From Chryseobacterium takakiae (lineage in GTDB: Bacteria > Bacteroidota > Bacteroidia > Flavobacteriales > Weeksellaceae): a stretch of DNA of 64,000 bases. The position numbers and the translations under genes are program-made. Position 1 is the stretch's first letter; the number at the start of each line of letters is the position of its first letter. Under the pieces are notes generated by a model that saw only the letters and a list, made by a program, of their open reading frames with translations, did no database searches and was not told where the DNA came from. Positions 55,622-62,400 of this stretch are shown here, one piece after another. The DNA is taken from positions 1 to 64,000 of the forward strand of contig NZ_FQVO01000007.1 in the NCBI RefSeq assembly GCF_900129385.1. Direction: 5' to 3'.

Positions 55622-57205
55622 ATGAATATAAAATTTTTAATGCCGTGTTTGCTAATTTCAGCGATGGCATTCTCACAGACTTCTGTTTCGGGGTATGTAT
55701 ATGAAGACAGCAACAGAAATCAGAAAAAAGAAAACAGGGAAAAAGGAATTGAAGGAGTAGCTGTTTCCAATGGGGTTCAGGTGATTCTTACCGATAAGAA
55801 CGGGAGATACAGTTTGCCGATTCAGGAAGGGCAGTCGGTTTTTGTCATCAAGCCTTCAGGATATATGACGCCGGTAAATGCCAACAATTTACCCCAATAT
55901 TATTATCAGTATAAACCGAAAGGTTCGCCAACAGATTTCAAATACAAAGGATCTGCGCCAACAGGTGAACTCCCGAAAGAAATTAATTTTGCCCTCAACA
56001 AACAAAACGAAAGCAAAAATTTTGACATCCTGGTTTTCGGAGATCCGCAGCCTTATACCGAGAAGCAATTGGATTATTTTAAAAGAGCAATCGTTAATGA
56101 AGTGAAAAATACCAAGAAGAATGCGGTTCTGGGAATCAGCCTCGGAGACTTGGTAGGCGATAACCTGAGCCTGCAGAAACCGTATGCCGATGTAATGAAG
56201 GAAATAGGATTACCTTGGTATAACGTGATGGGGAACCATGATATGAATTACGAAGCCAAAGAAGACCTTCTTTCTGATGAAACTTTTGAATCGAATTTCG
56301 GACCGGCCAATTATTCCTTTAATTATGGGAATGTTCACTTCATTATCTTAGATGATATTCTGTATCCGGATCCGAGAGACGGTAAAGGATATTGGGGCGG
56401 TTTCCGTGAAGATCAGATGAAATTCATTGAAAACGATCTTAAACTTGTTGAGAAAAATAAATTAATCGTCGTTTCTTTCCACATTCCATTGGAGCACAAA
56501 AACGAAAATAATTTCAGGAATTCCGATCGCCAGAAATTATTTGACTTTTTAACACCATTTAAAAATGCGTTGGTTTTATCAGCACACACGCATATTCAAC
56601 AGCAGCTTTTCTATGGAAAAGAAGCAGGATGGAATGGTTCTAAAGAGCTCCATGAATATAATGTAGGAACTACCTGCGGCGACTGGTGGTCCGGAACATC
56701 GGATGATCTGGGATTACCAACTTCTACCATGAGAGATGGAACAGCAAAAGGCTACTCTTTCATCAGCTTTAATGACAACGAATACAAGGTTAAATATAAA
56801 ACCGCAGGAAAGCCGGAAGACTATCAGATCAACTTATACGTTCCGAAAGTAATTCCTTTCCCTTCTAAAACATCTGCAAAAGTATTGGCCAATTTCTTTA
56901 TGGGAAGCAAAAAAGACAAAGTGGAATACAGAATAGACGGTGACAAATGGGAAGAAATGCAGTACGATGAAACAGTAGATCCAACTTTTGCGATGTCAGT
57001 TTTCAAATGGGATACCACTAATAATCTTTTCCCGGGAAGAAGACCTTCCAACCCTGAAACATCAAAACATATCTGGACCGGAGATTTTTCCAAAAAACTC
57101 TCGTTGGGAAAACATAAAGTTGAGGTAAGAGCCACGGATATGTATGGAAATCATTTCTCGGCTTCAGAAGAATTTGAAGTTCAGAATCAGATTCTTATCC
57201 CTTAA
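55622..57205 (+). CDS. calcineurin-like metallophosphoesterase, secreted
   Basis: This 527-residue protein has a signal peptide (CLLISAMAFSQ), an N-terminal beta-sandwich (about 20-95, VSGYVYEDSNRNQKKENREKG) and a phosphoesterase domain with all metal-site motifs: FGDPQPY, LGDLVGD, GNHDMNY, SFHIP and SAHTHIQQ. A C-terminal beta domain (about 400-520) completes the three-part layout known for exported calcineurin-like enzymes of Bacteroidota. It lies 75 bases after SusD without an intervening terminator, so it probably releases phosphate from the substrate imported by the SusCD pair. The actual substrate is not deducible. Confidence 0.88.
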   Translation: MNIKFLMPCLLISAMAFSQTSVSGYVYEDSNRNQKKENREKGIEGVAVSNGVQVILTDKNGRYSLPIQEGQSVFVIKPSGYMTPVNANNLPQYYYQYKPKGSPTDFKYKGSAPTGELPKEINFALNKQNESKNFDILVFGDPQPYTEKQLDYFKRAIVNEVKNTKKNAVLGISLGDLVGDNLSLQKPYADVMKEIGLPWYNVMGNHDMNYEAKEDLLSDETFESNFGPANYSFNYGNVHFIILDDILYPDPRDGKGYWGGFREDQMKFIENDLKLVEKNKLIVVSFHIPLEHKNENNFRNSDRQKLFDFLTPFKNALVLSAHTHIQQQLFYGKEAGWNGSKELHEYNVGTTCGDWWSGTSDDLGLPTSTMRDGTAKGYSFISFNDNEYKVKYKTAGKPEDYQINLYVPKVIPFPSKTSAKVLANFFMGSKKDKVEYRIDGDKWEEMQYDETVDPTFAMSVFKWDTTNNLFPGRRPSNPETSKHIWTGDFSKKLSLGKHKVEVRATDMYGNHFSASEEFEVQNQILIP

Positions 57206-57232
57206 TTTTTTTTTATTACTATACTTTCAAAG

Positions 57233-57269
57233 AAACCGGCCTGTTTTTGGGTCGGTTTTAATTTTTTTT
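57233..57269 (+). terminator. terminator of the SusCD-phosphoesterase operon
   Basis: AAACCGGCC (57233-57241) pairs imperfectly with GGTCGGTTT (57250-57258), followed by TTAATTTTTTTT. Confidence 0.7.
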
Positions 57270-57408
57270 AACTTAAACGCACTCCAAATCCTAAAGGTTT
57301 AAAATCTACAGTTTTTTATTTATTATTTTAGAATACTTTACACATAAATATTTATTATATCAATCATCACAATAAATTTTAATCTTTCTCTTTCCAAATC
57401 ATCTTTCG

Positions 57409-57416
57409 TAAATTTG
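57409..57416 (+). promoter_or_regulatory. -7 box of the SDR gene
   Basis: TAAATTTG matches TAnnTTTG, 29 bases before the start codon. Confidence 0.6.
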
Positions 57417-57445
57417 CATCAACAAATAAATAAATTCAACAAGAA

Positions 57446-58159
57446 ATGAATATCAACGGAAAAAATGCCATCATTACCGGTGGAGGAAGAGGTTTGGGTA
57501 AAGCTGTTGCGCTTGCTTTGGCCGCAGAAGGAGTACATATCGGAATAACAGGAAGAAACGAAGAAAACCTGAAAATGACGGTGGACGAAATCCGTAAATT
57601 GGGAGTAAACGCAGGATATGCCGTATTCAGCATTGACAACGAAATACACGTAAAAGCGGGAATCGAATCTTTGGCGGAACAGCTGGGAGGAATTGATATC
57701 CTGATTAATAACGCTGGAATCGGTGACTTCGGATCCATTGAAGATATGCCTTCCGAAACTTGGGAACAGGTTGTTAAAACCAATCTTTTCGGAGTGTATT
57801 ATGCCGCAAAAGCAGTACATCCTTTTATGAAATCGAAAGGAGAGGGTGATATTATTAACGTTGCCTCAACGGCAGGTTTAAAAGGCGGACCGAATATGTC
57901 GGCTTATGCAGCTTCAAAAGCTGCAGTGATCTCCCTTTCACAGTCCATGATGGCAGAATGGAGAAAGCAGAACATCAGAGTGGTTACCCTTACGCCAAGT
58001 ACCATTGCTTCGGATATGTCGATTCAGGGAGGTCTTACCGACGGGAATCCCGAAAAAGTGCTTCAGCCTGAAGATTTTGCAGAATGGGTAAGAGACATCC
58101 TGAAAATGAACAGAAGAGCTTTAATCGCAAACGGGTCTATTTTTTCTACAAATCCTTAA
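57446..58159 (+). CDS. short-chain dehydrogenase (3-ketoacyl-ACP-reductase-like)
   Basis: This 237-residue classical SDR has the cofactor motif TGGGRGLGKA, the NNAG motif (LINNAGIGDFG), the catalytic Ser in NVASTAGLKGG and Tyr/Lys in YAASKAAV. An Arg in the beginning of the second strand (TGRNEE) suggests NADP preference. It is often annotated as 3-ketoacyl-ACP reductase, but it is not next to fatty-acid genes, so the true substrate is uncertain. It has its own promoter and terminator. Confidence 0.88.
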   Translation: MNINGKNAIITGGGRGLGKAVALALAAEGVHIGITGRNEENLKMTVDEIRKLGVNAGYAVFSIDNEIHVKAGIESLAEQLGGIDILINNAGIGDFGSIEDMPSETWEQVVKTNLFGVYYAAKAVHPFMKSKGEGDIINVASTAGLKGGPNMSAYAASKAAVISLSQSMMAEWRKQNIRVVTLTPSTIASDMSIQGGLTDGNPEKVLQPEDFAEWVRDILKMNRRALIANGSIFSTNP

Positions 58160-58224
58160 ATGGTTGAAATTTAAAGTTTAATGTTTTGAGTTTGAAGTTT
58201 TTTAAACTTAATCAAAATAATTGC

Positions 58225-58252
58225 AAGCGGACTTAGGTTCGCTTTTTTTTAT
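58225..58252 (+). terminator. terminator of the SDR gene
   Basis: AAGCGGAC (58225-58232) pairs with GTTCGCTT around TTAG, followed by eight T residues. Confidence 0.8.
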
Positions 58253-58257
58253 ACTAA

Positions 58258-58395
58258 GTTTGCCCTTCTGAACAGGAAGAAGTGAGAGTGAAGAATCTCT
58301 GCTGATAAAAAATAGATTCTTCCTTCGTCAGAATGACATGCTTAATTTACAATCTCTGCTGAGTATAACCTGGAGATTTACAAACATTGTTCAGT
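58258..58395. repeat. REP-like dispersed repeat remnants
   Basis: AGAATCTCTGCTGA (58295-58308) recurs as CAATCTCTGCTGA (58350-58362). Between them is GATTCTTCCTTCGTCAGAATGACA, part of a repeat type I recall as widespread in Bacteroidota genomes. No gene is supported. Confidence 0.5.
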
Positions 58396-58495
58396 CGTTG
58401 TGAACGAAATACTCAGAACAATAATTAAATCTTTGCACTTTTTCATGTTAAAAAAACAAAAGAACAATATTTCAATAAAATCAAAAAAGTAGTTT

Positions 58496-58503
58496 TATTT
58501 TTG
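58496..58503 (+). promoter_or_regulatory. -7 box of prmA
   Basis: TATTTTTG matches TAnnTTTG and overlaps a possible TTG start at 58501, which supports the ATG at 58519 as the real start. Confidence 0.6.
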
Positions 58504-58518
58504 CAGCAAATTATTCAC

Positions 58519-59346
58519 ATGCAAAATTATTTAGAATTCAATTTCAAAATTTCTCCGCTCCAGCCCTGGAACGAAATATTAATGGCAGAGCTTATTGAAA
58601 TCGGTTTCGACAGCTTTACGGAAGAAATAGACGGTATTTTGGGATATATTCAGAAAGAATTATTTAATGAAGAAGCTTTGAAAGCATTGCCGCTTTTTCA
58701 GAATGAAGAGGTAAAAATAGAATACACTTTTCAGGAAATGCCGAATATCAACTGGAATGAAGAATGGGAAAAAAACTTTGAGCCAATTAATATTGATGAT
58801 AAAGTCCTGATCCGTGCAGAATTTCACGAATCGGTTCCGGGAATGCATGAAATTGTTATCCAGCCGAAAATGTCTTTCGGAACGGGGCATCATCCAACCA
58901 CCCATCTTATGATCCAGCAGATGATGGATATGGATTTCAAGGGTAAGAAAGTTCTGGATATGGGTTGCGGAACTTCGGTTCTGGCTATTTATGCAAAACA
59001 AATTGGAGCCGGAGATACGAAAGCTATCGATATCGATGAATGGTCGGTTGAAAATTCTAAAGAAAATGCAGCAAGAAATAATGTGGAGCTGGATATCGAA
59101 CTGGGAACGGCAGAAAATTTAGGCAAAGAACATTACGATATTATTCTGGCCAATATCAACAGAAATATTTTAATTTCAGATATCCCGACTTACGTTTCCG
59201 TATTAAATGAAGGCGGTAAATTATTACTTTCCGGATTGTGTTTCTTTGATGTGGATGATATTCTGGAAGTTTGCAGAGAAAATGGATTACAGCTTAAAAA
59301 ACAGCTTCAGAGAGAAGAATGGGTAAGTCTTCTGCTTGAAAAATAA
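58519..59346 (+). CDS. prmA: ribosomal protein L11 methyltransferase PrmA
   Basis: This 275-residue protein has an N-terminal substrate-recognition domain (about 1-95). The class I methyltransferase domain carries PrmA signatures: SFGTGHHPTTHLM, VLDMGCGTSVLAIYA (SAM binding, with Thr where Ser is usual) and the catalytic-site NINRNIL. It trimethylates ribosomal protein L11 at several positions. The ATG at 58519 is chosen because the -7 box overlaps the only upstream alternative. Confidence 0.92.
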   Translation: MQNYLEFNFKISPLQPWNEILMAELIEIGFDSFTEEIDGILGYIQKELFNEEALKALPLFQNEEVKIEYTFQEMPNINWNEEWEKNFEPINIDDKVLIRAEFHESVPGMHEIVIQPKMSFGTGHHPTTHLMIQQMMDMDFKGKKVLDMGCGTSVLAIYAKQIGAGDTKAIDIDEWSVENSKENAARNNVELDIELGTAENLGKEHYDIILANINRNILISDIPTYVSVLNEGGKLLLSGLCFFDVDDILEVCRENGLQLKKQLQREEWVSLLLEK

Positions 59347-59769
59347 ATTCTATAAAGTGTTCATATAAAATCCTTTTAATTTTATAATATCAAAATATTT
59401 CTAAGTTTATACTGGACTGAATAAAATGATGCTCATTGAGTGTCATTTTGTTTTATATACATATATATTCTGTATATGTTGAGGTTTTAATCTGAATAGA
59501 TATATATAATTGAGTTATTATTATGTATTGTTTAGAATGATTATAAATTTGTTAATTCTTTTGTTGGTTAATATTTTTTTTAATAACATTGTACCGTTGT
59601 ACCGAAGTAAAATCGTTCTGATTTTATTCATTCTCGAAAATTTTGAATAATAATTTCCATGGGATATTCCTGTGGTTTTCTATTGTAATTTATCTAAAAA
59701 AATATATTCTGTATAGTCCTGTGTGGAATTAAAACTGTTCAGGTATTGTTTAACTGTAATTGTATAGCT
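59347..59769. promoter_or_regulatory. upstream region of the RiPP precursor
   Basis: About 420 bases of AT-rich DNA hold the prmA terminator. The 13-mer TATATTCTGTATA occurs twice (59464-59476 and 59703-59715), itself a 4-5-4 palindrome. A tandem TTGTACCG pair lies near 59590-59605. A precise promoter cannot be chosen. Confidence 0.4.
59423..59455 (+). terminator. probable terminator of prmA
   Basis: AAAATGA (59423-59429) pairs with TCATTTT (59443-59449), with a second inner stem CTC/GAG, followed by GTTTTA. Confidence 0.55.
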
Positions 59770-60024
59770 ATGAAAAATCAAAAATTACATGAATTATCTA
59801 AAAAAATCACTGAGAATAAAGTGAAGAGCTTAGATAATGAGTCAGCAATGATGATTACAGGTGGAACAGGAAACTTAAGTCTTGTTGCAACTTGTGGTAC
59901 AAATGATTGCTGGGGATTTAGCGCGTCTGGTTGTGATAAGAACGGATGCTGGAGTTACCATGATAAAGTGGTAGCACCATCTTCTTTAGCACCAGCGTCA
60001 TCATCGCCAACGGCTATTAAGTAA
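59770..60024 (+). CDS. RiPP precursor peptide with double-glycine leader and two C-x4-C-W modules
   Basis: I start at the ATG of MKNQKLHELSKKI (84 residues); an ATG eight codons earlier gives an unlikely Cys-containing leader. Residues 1-32 form a charged helical leader ending in MMITGG, the cleavage site for C39 peptidases. The core has Cys42, Cys47 with Trp48, and Cys55, Cys60 with Trp61. The unit C-x2-N-x-C-W-x-(F/Y) is thus repeated with a 13-residue period, followed by a Ser/Ala/Pro-rich tail. It is followed by a terminator hairpin, then a radical SAM enzyme and a C39 exporter. Thioether or aromatic cross-links by the maturase are plausible but unproven. Confidence 0.8.
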   Translation: MKNQKLHELSKKITENKVKSLDNESAMMITGGTGNLSLVATCGTNDCWGFSASGCDKNGCWSYHDKVVAPSSLAPASSSPTAIK

Positions 60025-60031
60025 AAAACAT

Positions 60032-60062
60032 GATGAGTGGTTTTATAACCACTCATCTTTTT
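60032..60062 (+). terminator. attenuator-type terminator between precursor and maturase genes
   Basis: GATGAGTGGTT (60032-60042) and AACCACTCATC (60047-60057) form a perfect 11-bp stem with a TTAT loop, followed by five T residues. Partial termination here would make precursor mRNA exceed that of the modifying enzymes. Confidence 0.85.
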
Positions 60063-60085
60063 AAAAACAAAAAACAATAACTAAT

Positions 60086-61441
60086 ATGAAATTCAAACTA
60101 TCAAAATATATCCATGTTTTAGAAGATGAGGATATCCTCGCAGAGCACGTCATATTATTTTCTACCAGAACATCCGTTTCCATAGAAATTAAAAGAGAAC
60201 TTTACGAACACATCAAGAATATAGAAATCCATAGAATACCCGATTCTATACTTGCAAAGCTGATTGCTTCAGAAATGTATGTTCCTCAGGATGAAGATGA
60301 GCTGCAAGAGGTGCTGACTGCCAATATACAAGACATTAATAACCAGGATCGCTATATTCTTTCTTATACAATACAGCCTTCCGGAAATTGCCAGCTGGGA
60401 TGCCACTACTGCGGGCAAAAACATTTGAATAAGGTGATGTCTCAGGAGGTTCTGGATCTTTCCTATGACAGGATCATCAAAAAAAGCACGGAACTTAAAG
60501 ATACCCTTAAGGAGATAAATATTACCTGGTATGGCGGTGAGCCGCTTACAGGATTGTCCGCACTTACAGAATTTTCCAGCCGTCTTATAAAATATTGTGA
60601 TGAAAATAATCTGAAATACTCCTCCAATGTCATAACAAATGCACTGAATCTTAAATATTCTCTTTTTGAAAAACTGGTGCAGGACTGCAGGATTACCAAC
60701 TACCAAATAACAGTAGACGGAATGAAGGAGTTTCATGATAAAAGAAGATATCTTAAAAATGGTAACGAAAGCTTTGATATCATCATACAGAATATAAAAA
60801 ATATCGTAAATACCGAACTTTATAAAGAAAAAGCACATTTCAATATCAGATGCAATGTCGATTCTGAAAATAAAACGAATGTTTTGAGCTTTCTGGACTA
60901 CCTGGAAGAAGAAAATATTCTTAAAAATGTAAGCTTTTATCTGGCTCCAATTCATGATTGGGGAGACAATAAAGCGACCATAAAAGGAATTTCCAAACAA
61001 GAATTTGCAGATCTTGAAATTGAAGTTCTCATGAAACTGATGGAAAAAGATACCTTCCTTAAAAAAGATATCGTACCCCCTAGAAATACGAAACCATGCA
61101 TGGTGGTGAGCCAGACATCCGAGGTATTTGATGCCTTCGGGAATGTGTCTACTTGTTGGGAGGTTCCATATACTCCGTACTATGAGAATACAGAGTATTA
61201 TTCCGGGAATATGCTGAAAGACAGTAATGTAAATAGTGAAAACACTATTATGAGAAAATGGTTCAGTGAAATTCCTACCAATGATTCGTGGTGTAAGAGT
61301 TGTAAATTTTTACCGCTATGCGGAGGTGCCTGTCCTAAAGATTGGAAGGAAGGAACACCTGCGTGCCCGTCTTTTAAATTTAATATAGATGACCGGCTAC
61401 TTCTTCAGAGATATGTTAACGAAACTTCCTTAACCGTATGA
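60086..61441 (+). CDS. radical SAM/SPASM peptide maturase
   Basis: This 451-residue enzyme has an N-terminal region of about 90 residues that may recognise the leader. The radical SAM cluster motif is CQLGCHYC (Cys102, 106, 109), with ITWYGGEPL as the conserved GGEP segment. The C-terminal SPASM region binds extra clusters: KPCMVVSQ, VSTCWEVPY and SWCKSCKFLPLCGGACPKDW. Such enzymes install C-S or C-C cross-links in precursor peptides. The precursor lies directly upstream. The four-base overlap with the next gene shows tight coupling. The exact reaction cannot be told from sequence. Confidence 0.9.
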   Translation: MKFKLSKYIHVLEDEDILAEHVILFSTRTSVSIEIKRELYEHIKNIEIHRIPDSILAKLIASEMYVPQDEDELQEVLTANIQDINNQDRYILSYTIQPSGNCQLGCHYCGQKHLNKVMSQEVLDLSYDRIIKKSTELKDTLKEINITWYGGEPLTGLSALTEFSSRLIKYCDENNLKYSSNVITNALNLKYSLFEKLVQDCRITNYQITVDGMKEFHDKRRYLKNGNESFDIIIQNIKNIVNTELYKEKAHFNIRCNVDSENKTNVLSFLDYLEEENILKNVSFYLAPIHDWGDNKATIKGISKQEFADLEIEVLMKLMEKDTFLKKDIVPPRNTKPCMVVSQTSEVFDAFGNVSTCWEVPYTPYYENTEYYSGNMLKDSNVNSENTIMRKWFSEIPTNDSWCKSCKFLPLCGGACPKDWKEGTPACPSFKFNIDDRLLLQRYVNETSLTV

Positions 61442-62388
61442 TGACAAACGAAAACAGCACAGAAATTCTAAAAAAAATCGAATTTTTAGAAAAAACAGAA
61501 GGTTATAAAGTGAAAAGACCGGGACACATCTTTAACGATCTTATTAATAACTTCAGGGATTCCGTATCCAAAGAGCATCTGGTTGATCTTTATTATTATA
61601 TGAATATTTCCGAAAAAAGCCTTCATGATTTTAGAGGAATGAACATTGTGGCCGGAAATTATAAATGCAGTAAAATCGATGAAATTGGCGATCTTTTTAT
61701 ACAGCCTCTTGAAAAGGGAATGTACAGCCTGCATTATGCCTTGCTGGCTTACAAAGAATATGTAGAAAACAATAGTGATAAAGCAATCCAGTATTTGCAA
61801 AAAGCCATAGCAAATTCCATTGAGCAGTCGGAGACTTTTGGTTATTTCTCAATAACAATCGGGGAACAAACGCTTAATAAAATAAGAGTGTATGCTAGAG
61901 AAAAAGAGGTTGATCATGTTATTTCCGAAACCAGTAAGATTATCAGTCTTTTTGTATTTAATATCGATCAGGAAAATCTGAAATGCAGAGATAAAATAAT
62001 GGAACTCGATGTAGAGGAAAAATACGGTATGATCCAGCATATTATCAATGGTACGGAGATAGCGCTCAGCAAAGCTTTTACTTATGAAGACAAATTAGAT
62101 ATTTTTAAAAAGATTTTTTCTCAGGTACTTATGAATACTGCCGAATATACAGATTTCGAAAATTTGTTGTGGGCATTTCAGGTTATTTCTGATATAGGGA
62201 AGCTACCGGAAGAAAAATGGTTGGAAAATGTGAATTCCTCATTTTACAAATTGAAGTATGCGCCAAAATCTTTACAGAAAATAATCGTGCAGACTGTAAT
62301 ATCATATAGTAAAGATCATCTTCAAGAGTTCGTAATGAAGCCTGCATTTAATGAAAATATAAAGTTTTTGGAAGTAAACCTAAATTAG
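61438..62388 (+). CDS. unknown helical protein of the RiPP operon
   Basis: This 316-residue, mostly helical cytoplasmic protein overlaps the maturase stop by four bases (ATGA) and ends 12 bases before the exporter gene, so it is an operon member. A stretch around residues 98-130 (HYALLAYKEYVENNSDKAIQYLQKAIANSI) resembles a TPR-like helix pair. There are only two Cys and no enzyme motif. It could be a scaffold bringing precursor, maturase and exporter together, or an immunity factor. Neither is shown. Confidence 0.7.
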   Translation: MMTNENSTEILKKIEFLEKTEGYKVKRPGHIFNDLINNFRDSVSKEHLVDLYYYMNISEKSLHDFRGMNIVAGNYKCSKIDEIGDLFIQPLEKGMYSLHYALLAYKEYVENNSDKAIQYLQKAIANSIEQSETFGYFSITIGEQTLNKIRVYAREKEVDHVISETSKIISLFVFNIDQENLKCRDKIMELDVEEKYGMIQHIINGTEIALSKAFTYEDKLDIFKKIFSQVLMNTAEYTDFENLLWAFQVISDIGKLPEEKWLENVNSSFYKLKYAPKSLQKIIVQTVISYSKDHLQEFVMKPAFNENIKFLEVNLN

Positions 62389-62400
62389 AGAAATACATCA

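Noticed and set aside
60269-61000. 243-codon minus-strand open frame inside the radical SAM gene
   Set aside because: It is antisense to a gene with clear cluster motifs; its Phe/Ile/Tyr-rich sequence is the expected shadow of A-rich coding DNA.
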